Source: Caenorhabditis elegans (Eukaryota > Nematoda > Chromadorea > Rhabditida > Rhabditidae). Taken from it: 64,000 nucleotides of DNA. Within the stretch, counting starts at the first letter, position 1, and the number at the start of each line of letters is the position of its first letter. Shown piece after piece: positions 33,278 through 44,257 of the stretch. The notes under the pieces were generated by a model, which had not been told where the DNA came from, did not search any database, and saw nothing but the letters and a program-made list of their open reading frames with translations. The position numbers and the translations under genes were made by a program. The DNA is taken from positions 62,001-126,000 of the forward strand of contig NC_003280.10 of NCBI RefSeq assembly GCF_000002985.6. Direction: 5' to 3'.

Positions 33278-34218
33278 CTGAAAAATTATATAAAAATTGT
33301 GAGAACCTTTGGGGGAAAAAATTGTCTAAAAGATTTTTTCGATTTTTTATTTCAGTCGCAAATACGGAAAAAATACGACGATTCTAAAAAAAAATTTTCG
33401 TAAATTGGTTGATTTTGATGCAAAAAATAATTTTTTTAATAGAGAATCGACCGGAAAAGTTTAAAATATGAATGTATTTTTTTAATAATCGAAAAGTTGA
33501 GAAAACAGAATGCAAAACCGGTTTTTTTTTTAATTTTGAAGAAATGTTCATAAAAGGGGGAATACAGTTTGTGAGTATATATCTTCGTCTCTGATTTTTT
33601 TTCCAAAAATCGATATTTCCCGGGGATCAAACCCTTTTTAGAAACAAGGCAGTTGAACAAAAAAGAAAAAAAAACAAGAGTTTTTATGTGGAACTTAAAA
33701 TAATTTAGAGAGAAGAATTGAATCTCGTATTTGAGAATTTTAGAAAAGGGAAAAATTAGGTACTTGGACGGAAAAATCAGAAGTCATTAATTCTACAGAT
33801 ACAGAGAGAAAAAAAAGAAACAAACTAATTGAATTAGAAGGGTTGTAAAGGGAACGGATAGAAATACCAGTACATAAAAATGAGAGAAACGGTATTTTTT
33901 AAAAACGAAACAAATCGGAAAAATGTGGAAAAAAGTCAAAATGTTTAAAAATTTTGAATCGGCTTTTTCAATTTTTTGAAACCGATTTTCAGAATATCAG
34001 GAAAATTCGGGAAAAAATTGAATTTTAGGAAAAAATATCGAAATTGTAATAATTTTGGATCGTTTTTCTAATTGTTTTTCTCACTAAAATCAGCTTAATT
34101 TTTTGAAATTTTTTCACCGATTTTCGAAACTTCGAAAAACAACATTTTTGAAACTTTTCTCAATTTTCCAATTTCAAAAAAAGGTATAACAAAAAATTCG
34201 ATTTTGTAAAAAAATAAT
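33278..34218. other. Spacer between LUC7-like and ADPGK genes
   Basis: AT-rich, low-complexity sequence with many TTTTTC/GAAAAA tracts and no recognisable coding exon. It must hold the LUC7 3' UTR. If the two genes are co-transcribed, this is the intercistronic region, long for C. elegans. Confidence 0.5.
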
Positions 34219-35942
34219 CTAATATCTTCGATCTCTGTGGTGTCTCCGATCTCTATCATATCCATGATGACGATGCTCTCGACGATCTCTGGAATCCCTG
34301 GAATCCCTGGAATCATGACTGGAACGATGTGGAGAACGACTTCGGTGACGGCGGCGCTCAGTGTCAGATGTTGTTGCTGCTTCAGCACGTTTTTCTCTGA
34401 AAATATTTCAGTTTCTGATTGATCAAATTTTATTGTGAGCAGGGCTACCGGTTTTTAAGTTAAAAAACCAAAAAATTGGAAAATTTACGGTTTTTACAAC
34501 AAAGAAATTTAAAAATTTACGGTGTTTCTAAAGAAATCGAAAAATTTGTGGTTATTTCAAAAATCGAAAAATTTACGGTTTTCGGTTTGAAAAAAATGGA
34601 TAAATCGAAAATTTTTCGCTTTTTCCAGAAAAATCGAAAAAGAAGTTTTAAAATCCGAAAATTGTCGTTTTTCGGTTTTGTTTAAAAAAAAACTTTTTTT
34701 TCGAAAAAAATTTTTTTTTTTAATTTTTTCGGCTGCACCCCTGATTGCTAGTACCTCCGCTCTTTTCTTTTAGTCTCCTCGGCTTGTTCAAACTCCTTCA
34801 GCTTTTCCTGAAATTTTTTAAATTTATTTTCCGCGAAAAAATTCGTCTACATATTGCCAGTTTTTTCCAGTCAAATATACCTGCTCTTTGAGCCATGACA
34901 CGTAAAAAGGCGTGGGAGGGTGAAAAAACCTGAACCATTTTTTTGGGGGGAATACCTGTACGTCAGCTTGTGTGCTTGAGAGATTTCAGCGTTTTTCAGA
35001 GCCCATTTTCTAATAGTAAAAGCATATATAAATATGATATATACGTGTGCATATTTACCTTAAGCTGTTGAATCATAGTCCGGATTTTTTGGAAACCTGT
35101 GTGCATTTTTCCAGTCAAATGTTCTTCGATACGCTGTTGAGCGTCATTCACGATGAGCATGCTCCCACACACTTCACAAACCTGTAATTGTATTTTTCTT
35201 GGATAAAAATCAGTCTAAATCTTCTAGATTTTTAGATTTACCTCCATTGGCTTAATTGCCATTTCGTCAAGCATCGGTGGCATGGCTTGTGGGTTCGGTT
35301 CGTTCATTTGTGAAAGTTTCTCTTCAAGACCTCGTTTTTCAGCTTCAACCATCTCGCTTCTCGCGACTATTTCCTGGCATTTTGTCACATTTCCCTCACT
35401 GCCGGCTTGCTCTGCGTCTCGTATCATATTTTTCAGGACATCATCTATCGAATTGATCTCCAATTGTACCTGACGCTTCTCTTCCTCTAACTTTCGCTGA
35501 AAAATTGCGTGTTTTCGACATTTTTTTTCAGATTCAAAGAGTTTACCTTTCCACTATCATCCATTCCGGACAATTTGTCTTTGTTCTTTCGAATTCTTCG
35601 CTGATTATCTTCATCTAATTGAACGAGAAACCGCATAAGACGTCTTTCAAAGCCAAGTTGTCCATATTCTGGAGATTCTGGATACAATCTTCGAAGATTA
35701 TCGTCATGTACTAGCTGGCACGCTCCCAAATCTGCCTTTGTATTGATGAACATGTCGTGAGGACAGAAACCGACCAGGAAGTACGGGCATATGTCAGGAT
35801 CCTGTAATAATCTATCAATAGTTCCAGGGGAAAAAATTTAAGTTACATCAAATGTGACTTTTGTGTCTTTTCCTAGTTCAACATTCCGTTTGGGACCCAT
35901 TAGCTCGTCGAGCATTGCTGCCATAGCGTTGCGAGCCGACAT
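34219..35942 (-). CDS. LUC7-like U1 snRNP-associated splicing protein
   Basis: Exons 35942-35847, 35801-35547, 35496-35242, 35181-35059, 34807-34755 and 34396-34219 join in frame to 319 residues. LUC7 proteins bind the U1 snRNP and help select 5' splice sites. Features: conserved start (SARNAMAAMLDELMG), first zinc finger CPYFLVGFCPHD...CQLVH with C3H pattern, a coiled coil (about 115-185), second zinc finger CEVCGSMLIVND...EEHLTGKMH, and a C-terminal RS/RD domain (RRRHRSRSPHRSS and SRD repeats, RDRRY end). TTTTACAG two bases before the ATG is an SL acceptor. Two unused exon-like cassettes with good splice sites lie between exons 4 and 5 (35,009-34,956 and 34,929-34,881). The gene is divergent from SF3B6, 470 bases away. 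Confidence 0.92.
34956..35009 (-). other. Candidate poison exon in the LUC7-like gene
   Basis: A 54-base segment bounded by TTTACTATTAG acceptor and ACAG/GTATTC donor lies in the intron between exons 4 and 5. Spliced after exon 4 it reads seven codons then TGA, so inclusion would truncate the protein before the RS domain. A second 49-base cassette (34,929-34,881) would shift frame. Skipping both gives the normal frame. Confidence 0.4.
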
Positions 35943-36410
35943 GACTGTAAAATTTATTTTTTGTTGAAAGTTTGAGAGAAAAATCGGTTGAAATAACAGA
36001 AAAAAACATCGTTTCGCCGGAAAAAAAACAAAAGTTTGTTTGCAAAAACACTAGTGTATATTTACGGTAAACAAAGTGCGCATGCGTAATTTCGGAGTGT
36101 CGTTGTTGTGCATTTTCCTTTGAGAAAACGCGTTAAGATCACTATTTTATCGACTTTTTTATTATTATTATGAAATATATTCAATAGAATTTTCTATTTC
36201 GAATCATTTTTCAGTAAAAATGTTGAGAAAATTCAGTAAACAATACCAAAAAAGAATTCGATGAATAAACAAGGCGCGTGGAATTCCCTGTGGAATTTCG
36301 GAGTGTCGTTGGCTAAAATCTTTCGAATTATAAAATTTAATTTGCTTTCGAGACTCTTTTTGCCTCTTATTATTACGTTTTTTCTTCAAATTTTCAATTT
36401 CAGATTCACA

Positions 36411-36893
36411 ATGGCAATGGCAAATCGTCAAAACCGTGGCGCAAAGCTGCCGCCAGAGGTCAATCGTATTCTTTATATTAAAAATTTGCCGTATAAAATC
36501 ACGACGGAAGAGATGTACGAGATTTTTGGAAAATTCGGAGCAGTTCGGCAAATTCGAGTGTAAGTTCAAGCACAATTATGGTTTTGCCTGTTCTTGAAGA
36601 AGCCCGACCAGTATTGATTTTTCAGCGGAAACACTGCAGAAACTCGCGGAACTGCATTCGTCGTCTACGAGGACATATTCGATGCGAAAACCGCCTGCGA
36701 ACATCTGTCTGGCTATAACGTTTCGAATCGGTATCTTGTGGTGCTCTATTATCAAGCGACAAAAGCGTGGAAGAGAATGGACACGGAAAAGGCTCGTACC
36801 AAGCTTGAAGATATCAAAGAAAGATATGGAATTGGTGGAGACATCGACAAGGAAAAGGAGAAGTTGGGATTGTTCACTCCAAGAAGAATTTAA
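36411..36893 (+). CDS. SF3B6 (p14), U2 snRNP branch-point subunit
   Basis: Exons 36411-36559 and 36626-36893 give 138 residues, one RRM with a C-terminal extension. The protein touches the branch adenosine within the SF3b complex. RNP2 is RILYIKNLP and RNP1 is [26 protein letters not shown] and NRYLVVLYY are near-identical to human SF3B6. The tail (KRMDTEK...KERYGIG) matches the family, and a further GLFTPRRI end extends beyond the human protein. TTTCAG lies seven bases upstream of the ATG at 36,403, consistent with SL trans-splicing, so the upstream in-frame ATG at 36,261 is in the outron. It is divergently arranged with the LUC7-like gene. Confidence 0.96.
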
Positions 36894-37036
36894 ATATCGT
36901 GTTTCTTTAAACCTTATTTTATCATTTCCCTCAACCTTCAATGAATGATAATTTCTCTGTGATTATTTTTCTTTGAACTTTTCATGAAAAAAGTATAAAG
37001 AGTAGCTGAGAAGTATTTCTAGAAGCCTTTCCCATG

Positions 37037-37830
37037 TAGTTTTCACTGCAACTTTTTTCGAACGAGGGGTGAGAAAAAATGCGAAAAATCGGTGTTTGCA
37101 CACAATACACCGCATTTTACGACATTTTCTACTTGCTTTCTTTTCTTGTGTTTTTCACCGATTTTTCCCGTGTTTTCTTATTAAAACTGATAAATAAATA
37201 TTTTTTGTTAATGCTAAAATAATTTCCAGATGAAAAAATTGTGAATTCAGCCGGCAAGTAGCGGTGAAAGTGGTCAATGTAATATGATGGATTACGGGAA
37301 TACAAAACCCAAACTTTTCCCCAAACATGATACATATGATGTTTAGATGCTAAAAGTACCTGATTTTCATAATGAGACCGCTGAAAAAGTTTTGAGATTT
37401 TCAAAATTCAACTTTTTTGGTAAAAAAGTCGAGATTTTGGCACAAAATGTTGAATTTTGAAAATCTAAAAACTTTTTTAGCTGTCTCGTTATGAAAATCA
37501 GGTACTTTCAGCATCTTAAAAGCATATATATCATGTTTCAGAAAAAGTTTGAGTTTTGTATAGCCGTAATCCATCATATTACATTGCCCACTTTCACTGC
37601 TACTTGCCGACTCAATTCACAATTTTTTCACTTGGAAATTGTTTTAGCATCTGCAAAAAAAATATATTTATTTGTTTTGATAAGAAGAAACGGAAAAAAT
37701 CGGTGAAAAATGAAAGAAAACACGCAGAAAACAAAGCAAGATAAATGGCCGCTGAAATTTGTCGGGGACTCGACCATGGCCTAGAAACCTTTTTGCCTCG
37801 TCCCTCGTTCGAAAAAAGTTGCAGTGGTTT
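37037..37830. repeat. About 800 bp imperfect palindrome
   Basis: The left arm (about 37,041-37,410) and right arm (about 37,440-37,827) are reverse complements over most of their length. Both outer ends read CACTGCAACTTTTTTCGAACG in mirrored orientation. The right arm has about 60 extra bases near 37,745-37,800 containing CCATGGCCTAGAAACC. The transcript would fold into a very long hairpin. No transposase is present, so it is a non-autonomous foldback element. It lies between SF3B6 and the zinc-finger pseudogene. Confidence 0.8.
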
Positions 37831-37862
37831 TATTCATTTTGCAGTTAAGGTTATTTTTTCGA

Positions 37863-38569
37863 ATGCCAGTTCCAACTCCACTCTCGGAATTCGTTTCTTC
37901 CAAAGGTAAGTAATCATGATTACTGCTGAATTCGAACGTTTTTATTTCAGTTGCCACGTTTAGCAACATTCAAAGATTCTTGAATCTCGACGGAAATGAG
38001 CATCTTGCCGTCGCCGCTCTTCAAGACAGTCGGGTAATGGGAATTCCAGAAGCGACCGGCCCTGAAGCACCAGCTGGAGCGATGACTGTTCAGTAATATA
38101 TCGTTCAAAGTAAGTACTAGTATCCTAAGTAAGTAAGCGGTATTTTTATAAGGAAAATGTTTAAAAAATTTTAAATCGTGTTTAAGACTCTACGACCGAT
38201 CCTGATTCGAAGTTCGGCTGCCCGCAATGCCACAAAATGATCAAATGGTGCCAGATGTGAGTAAATAAATTAAAATAAGTAAAGCCATAGTTGTTTTTCC
38301 AGGGATCATCACATTTTCAATGCACACGTCGTGAAGAAACCCTTTCGCTGCACAATCTGAAGTTCGGATTATTGTGACAAGGATGGAGCTGTTGCTCATG
38401 CTGTGAATTGTCACGACTTGTCAAGAGAAGAAGCAAAAACCAAGTCCAGAAAGAGAACTGAGTCGGAAACCAAAAAAAAGTAAAAATTGCCAGTTTTTCC
38501 CTAAATATACAAAGGTTTTTCAGGATGGAGAGAATGATGAACGATGCTAAGGAAGGTTTCTCGTACTGA
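37863..38569 (+). pseudogene. C2H2 zinc-finger gene with two in-frame stops
   Basis: Five exons (37863-37905, 37951-38109, 38187-38256, 38303-38479, 38524-38569) keep perfect splice sites and phase, with a terminal TGA at 38,567. Two stops lie in frame: TAA at 38,094 and TGA at 38,358. The protein has a Pro/Ala-rich N-terminal part, then two fingers: CPQCHKMIKWCQMD-HHIFNAH, and a second where CTI-stop-SSDYCDKDGAVAH is followed by AVNCH; the TGA occupies the second zinc-binding Cys position. A basic tail (SRKRTESETKKK) follows. Either a recent pseudogene or a gene with read-through or a different splice pattern; I favour pseudogene because there are two stops. Confidence 0.65.
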
Positions 38570-39429
38570 TGGATCTCACATGTGCTCTCTATTTTTTTGT
38601 TTCTCTTAAAATTTGACGTTTTTTCTCCCTTTTGAGCCCCCTTTCAATATCGATTTTTAATCTGGTCACTTTTTTCTGGTTTTTTTTTTGCTAGATTTAG
38701 ACCTTCACCCTCCTCTCGACAAACGTGTAGAATTGCTAATTTGACCCCCTCCCAGTAATTCACAATTTCCTGTGGAGCCATCCGATCTCACATGTGCTCT
38801 CTATTTTTTTTGTTTCTTCTAAAAGATGTACAATCACTTTATGAAAGGAAATCCAACAAATTCTACGGAGACGACACCATTCTCACAGGAAAATGTTTTC
38901 ACTTGGAACATCTGGATAGTTGCATCAACTTCGAAATTTTCTTCGAGAAACAGTTTTTGGTGGAATTTTTTAAAGAGAAAAGCGGATTTATCAAGTTTTT
39001 TCGTGATCTCGTTCTCTGATTTTTTTTAAAACAATTTTTTTGAATAAATTAAATTTTTTTAATTGAAAAAAAAAACTGCGAGACCCAGATTTCTGTGTCC
39101 GTTTGTCTGTTCTAGTTGTGACGCACTCAATAGGCTCGGCATTTCGTGCCGTCTTTCTCTCACCTTTTAGGGTCGTCTCACCTTTCTCTCACCAATTTGC
39201 CGCCTTCGCCTCACCTTATGTGAAATTACGACAAAAAGTTCCTAATTTTTCAATGAAAAAACAAATTGTCACCTTTCACTCACCTTTTGGCTGTAGAAAC
39301 ACCAAATTTAGCGGGCCCGACGCCTCTCTCCGTCGCCACACTTTGTCACCCTTTCTCGGCAAGTCGGGCCGGCTTTCCAGGGCTCATTGCCAGCTCTACA
39401 CGGCACATTAGGCCATTTCAACCTCTTTT

Positions 39430-39545
39430 TCCTAAAATTCCGCCGCACATTGCTGCACTTCGCCACACCCTGCTGCACTTTGTCGTACTCTGCTGCAGTT
39501 TGCCGGACATTGCCGCAGTTTGCCGCATTTTACTGCGTTCAGTCT
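39430..39545. repeat. Imperfect tandem array of CTGCACTTTGCCGCA-type units
   Basis: About eight diverged 12-15 base units alternating TGC and GCCGCA with CTT/TTT follow each other without a break. Related CTCACC-rich repeats precede it at 39,160-39,290. Confidence 0.6.
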
Positions 39546-41965
39546 CATTTTGACACAATTCACTGCATCGGAGCATATCTTTATGTTCTTCTTCAGCTAA
39601 CGACCACATCAGCGTAAATTTCAAACCATAAAAACTTACACTGAAGGTTATATTATCCAAAGAGATTCCAAAACGATTTTGAAAACCTCTCACATCTGGT
39701 GATATCAGTTATAATAATAATAATAATAATAATTTATTACGTTTGCACTGAAACGTGAAATTGTTGAGAGAAAAAAAATTAAGAAATCGGACAAACTAGA
39801 TCCCACTAAAAATGTATTTCGATTTTTTTTATTTTTTGGCGAAATTAAAAAGTTTATATGCCCTGATATATTAGACAGATAGTTGAATAAAAATTTGCAT
39901 TAACAGCTCCAGCTGGATTTGCATTAACAGCTCCTGGCCAGGCATGGCTTTTTGGTCTCGCCATATTCGTTTAAGTTGTTAAAAATGCTTGCAAAAATTA
40001 TTTTTTAAACTTTGAGTGGCGGTAACTTTAATGATACCAAAAAGCAATTACTTGTAACATTATTCTTTGTTTGACCCGTGGAACAATCGGAAAAAAAAGC
40101 TTGCTGCTGGCTTTACAACACATTCATAGTGGCCTCTCCTTTCTATAAACTCCCCAGCAACTGGTGGTCCCGTTAATTCGGGCTCTTGCCACTATTGCGC
40201 CCCAGGCTCGCCTTGAAAAGAGTGATTTGGAGAAAGGAAAAAGAGTTGGACTCTTTTTGTACACAAACCTTGTTACTAGTTGTTACAGTCAATAAACCCT
40301 TTTTGAGTCATTGTCTTACTATCAGTTAATTTATATAGAAAACCATACGAAACATAAATGATAACAATTCAGATTTTTAGATCCCAATTTTACGGAAGTA
40401 CACTCGTATATCAAAACTAGTCTTTTAACCTACCTATTCACAAAACAAAAACTGTCGTTTACCTCATTCTTTCTGTCTCTTTTCATCCACTTTCGAACCG
40501 AAACCTTTTTGGAACAATTAGCCATTCATCTCTGTCTGTTTTCTGCTGTTCGAGAGACAACATCCATTCTTTTTTTCTGAAAAATAAAAGATTGATTGAT
40601 TTGTATTGTTGCGCCATCGGAAGAATATTTTATTCTTTTTTTGTCAAGTGCAATCGGAAAGTCTGTCTGATGACGCGGTCACAATCATCGTTAGAAATTG
40701 TGTTGTGTAATAAATTCGAACACTTGAGAAATGAATTTGCGTCTCAATGCCAGCTTTTTCAAAACGCGATCTTTGAGTTGTTATAGGACAGTTGGTTATT
40801 ATCAATCTAGATCCACTTCGAATAAGAAAAAAATTGACAAAATAGTTTGGAATATTTTTGTAGCAAATGTTAAGCTGACCCAAAAGTAATCTCATGAGAG
40901 CTCAAGAATGTTTTCTACAATTCTATGAACCCAGTTTTCGAGCAATTTTTATTTTATGAAATTTTGAAAACCATATGTCTCTTGCATTACTTGAAAACTT
41001 TATTTCTCCAATTTATCTTTTTGAGTACAAAATTAATAGGACTGAAAAACGAAGATTAATAAGAAAAATACGGTGTATTGAATATTCGTGCCAAATATCG
41101 CAAGAATCAATTTTTCTGGAAACATGTGTTCCAGTGAGAACTCAATACCTTTTTGAAGCATTATTACTGACACATTAAAATATATCAACCACGACAAGTG
41201 GCGGAGTATAATACTATAGTACTCGAATGTATTTCAAAACACAGACTACAACTAACTACATCCTAGTTAAGTTAAGTTCATGAAATAGTTTAAAACTAAT
41301 AAAAACCAAAAACTCCTAGTCAGTCACACCTCATCCACCAAATCCCTCTTAGCTTCTACTCTCCTCACATCCACCTACTCATTTTCCCATATGAACAGTG
41401 AGTGAAGGAGGGACACACAGTCATTACTACTTTCCTTAATGGTCACCTCAATTTGCTTCTTCACCATGTTCTCTCTCTCTCTCTTTATACATTATATTCT
41501 AATTCTAGTCCTCCCCCTCCTCCCAATAACGGTTTGCCTATCAAAGTGGGCGGAACACTAGCCTCCCTTTCGGTTTGCCATATGGGAATCTTTATATAAA
41601 CGTGAAGTGTGTGCCATTGTAGATGACTATTCAATCTTTTTTACACACTTCACATATATTTCAAATCATTTTGTATTTAATTGTACGTTTCTGATTTTCT
41701 GATCTGTTTATTTATCATTAATTGCTCGTGTATTCACGTGATACTGTTTTTGGAGTAGCGCTAGTGAGGAATTATAGTAGTCCAGTAGGAACAAATAGCT
41801 TTTACTTCAAAACTGTCTAGGTTTTGAAAAATTTTTAACTCACATCTTTGTTTAATTCTGAATTTCTCAACAAAATTTTAACACATTATGCAAAAAATTC
41901 AGAGTAATGTTGAATTGTTAAATCTCACAACAAACTGAAACACTATTACATATTTCACACGTCGT

Positions 41966-42143
41966 TCCAGGCTGTCTCATTACGGTTTGATCTAAAAAAA
42001 ATGCGGGAATTTTTCGCCCAAAAAAATGTGACGTCAGAACGTTCTTAACCAAGCAAAATCAGTTGAGAACTCTGCGCCGCTTCTTCCGCATTTCTTGTAG
42101 ACCTAGATCAAGGAAAAATAAGACACTCTGACAGCATGGTGAA
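41966..42143. repeat. Dispersed palindromic repeat upstream of collagen
   Basis: Outer arms GGCTGTCTCATTACGGTTTGAT and a mirrored ATCAAGG...AGACACTCTGACAGC; core AATGCGGGAATTTTTCGCCC, TGACGTCAGAACG and CGCATTTCTTGTAGA. Same family as 30,327-30,437 but with a longer interior. Confidence 0.7.
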
Positions 42144-42542
42144 TTCGCATATGAGCGGTTTTCAACTATTCCTTCACTGAACCTACTCTAACTTTTATAA
42201 TTAATTTTTAGAATTCACTGTAAAACTCTAGCATCTATGTATTTGAAACAAAATCTGAACTTCAATACTTCAATACTTCCTTTAATGTCATAAATTTGAA
42301 ACTAGCCTAACTCATTCGCCTCTCTGTTCGCACATAATTTGTCTCATTCCCCCATTCTCTTGTACTCTTTCCCGGGCTTCACTCGACTATTACTCCAGTC
42401 ACTCAACTCAAGTCGTTACTTTTGAGTGAGCGAATTCTCGCGCGCGCGCACGCAAATCACTCATTTCGAATTGTTCGTCGTCAATTTCTCAATTTCTTCG
42501 CCACTCTTGAAACTTGAAACTTTTCCCGATTCCAGAAGAACT

Positions 42543-43722
42543 ATGGCTTCTGAATCGTCGCACGATGATCCAAAGTATGAAGCACAGGAAGCTGATGCAA
42601 TGCGGAAGTTGGCGTTTTTCGGTGAGTTTACTCCATAGTAACAAAATGAATGCCTGAACTTTTAAGGAATTGCCATATCCACTGTTGCTACATTAACTGC
42701 AATAATGGCAGTCCCCATGCTCTACAATTACATGCAACACGTTCAATCTGCATTGCAATCTGAAGTATGTACTTGTTATTCTGAATTCGTGTTGTTATTA
42801 TTATAATTTCTTTTTTTTAAAGGTAGATTTCTGTCGACACAGAACAAATGGATTGTGGGACGAGTACAATAAAGTAAGAGTTTTTTTTCGGATCAAAAGG
42901 AATTTTCTTTTATTCAGTTTGAATCTGTTGCGGGCGTCCGTAGACGCATCAAACGCGCGACATATCAAAAATCAAATGGAGTCACCGGACGTCTTGCTCA
43001 TCGTCGTCGGGCAGTTGCTCGTGGCGCATCTAGCTACGATGGCGGATTTAATGAAGAAGTTCCAGTTGGAGGTGGTGGTGGTGGAGGAGCATGCTGCTCT
43101 TGTGGAGTTGGCCCACCTGGTCCATCAGGAGCTCCAGGAACAGACGGGAATCCTGGAAATGATGGGTCTCCAGGAAATCCTGGAACACCCGGACAAGATG
43201 CAGTAGGAGACGAATCCCCGACTGCTGCAGATTTCTGTTTCGACTGCCCAACAGGACCACCGGGACCACCTGGAAAGCAAGGACCTAAAGGACCAAATGG
43301 AGAACCAGGCGCTCCAGGAACTCCAGGAGGAAATGCACTTCCAGGACCACCAGGTCCCCCTGGACCTCAAGGTCCACCGGGAGCCGATGGATTACCAGGT
43401 ACATTAGCATATTTGAAAAAATCTAACGAAAAACGTTTCAGGTAACCCCGGGGCTCCAGGTGTTCCAGGCCAAGTTATCGAAGTACCAGGTACTCCAGGG
43501 CCAGCTGGTCCACCAGGTCCTCCAGGCCCAATCGGCCCACCAGGACAGCCAGGAGCTCCAGGAAGTTCCCAACCAGGACCACAAGGGCCACCAGGAGACC
43601 CAGGAATTGATGGAGCTCCAGGAAATCCTGGATCTCCAGGAGAGCCTGGACCACCAGGACAACCAGGAGCTGGTGGTGGATGCGATCATTGTCCTCCACC
43701 AAGAACTGCTCCAGGATATTAA
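42543..43722 (+). CDS. Cuticle collagen
   Basis: Exons 42543-42621, 42667-42764, 42823-42873, 42918-43398 and 43442-43722 give 329 residues. Standard nematode cuticular collagen architecture: a short cytosolic N-terminus; a transmembrane anchor (about 27-48, [19 protein letters not shown]); the VDFCR/LWDEYNK pre-domain; a basic RRRIKR site for subtilisin-type processing; a Gly-rich segment with CCSCG; a first Gly-X-Y block; a FCFDCP interruption; further Gly-X-Y blocks with short breaks (one at PGQVIEVPG); and a C-terminal [13 protein letters not shown]. Cys clusters flank each Gly-X-Y block for interchain disulfides. Codon use is biased to GGA/CCA as in highly expressed worm collagens. I do not assign a col number. 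Confidence 0.95.
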
Positions 43723-44257
43723 TTTTCTGAACTTTAAGCCGACTGTATTGTCTTTCATAGCCCTATTTCTGTTCAACCGGTAGATTTATTCGATAAATCA
43801 CAATTTTTTAATCATAATGAAAATTTATTCACGAAAATGATCACGTACTTGATCTCAAACTTGAGTTTCAGGTACTCCATGTGTAAAGTCATTTCATCAG
43901 TTTCAGTGGGTCTAGGTTTAGAGAAATATTGGTTTTATCAAAAAATTTTGACACAGTCACGTTTGGTGAATTTTCTAATTCAAAAGACAACTTTATTTTA
44001 CTACCGGACCCAATCATACTCCATTATAAAATTACATACTCTTTATTAAAGTTCTCCACAAATTAAATCAAAATTTTGAGTGTTTAAAAAGCAAAAACTA
44101 ATAAAAAATAAATAGAAAACCACGTCCAGTTTTTTAATAGATCACGCCACCACGTCACTGAAGTCTACATTTTCCGTAAAGAGCTTTCAATAAAATCATT
44201 TCAAAAATCAGAACAAGTAACGTGGTTCCTTCAACTCTTTCTCTTATTTTCAAAAAA
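43723..44257. other. Spacer between collagen and PDZ gene
   Basis: AT-rich sequence with no coding exon visible. It contains the collagen 3' end (GATAAA-like signal near 43,793) and the presumed promoter of the PDZ gene. Confidence 0.5.

Larger units (their letters stand above)
38570..42542. other. 4 kb non-coding region upstream of the collagen
   Basis: Contents: a 30-base block (ATCTCACATGTGCTCTCTAT and T-run) repeated at about 38,573 and 38,785; a TGCCGCA/CTGCACTT-type imperfect tandem array at 39,430-39,545; an ATA/AAT trinucleotide run at 39,712-39,733; a short direct repeat (GCATTAACAGCTCC) at 39,898 and 39,922; CT microsatellite at 41,470-41,484; a MITE terminal fragment at 41,750; and the palindromic repeat at 41,966-42,143. 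The open frames seen (for example 38,826-39,029 and 40,592-40,786) have no family resemblance. Confidence 0.5.

Noticed and set aside
36261-36563. Upstream in-frame ATG for SF3B6
   Set aside because: A TTTCAG acceptor at 36,403 separates it from the conserved start; the extra 50 residues are hydrophobic and absent from the family.
38358-38360. TGA of the zinc-finger gene as a selenocysteine codon
   Set aside because: C. elegans is known to use selenocysteine in a single thioredoxin reductase, a second in-frame stop (TAA) is present, and no SECIS-like element was seen.
43048-43776. Several minus-strand and alternate-frame open frames over the collagen
   Set aside because: They are shadows of the Gly-X-Y repeat read in other frames.
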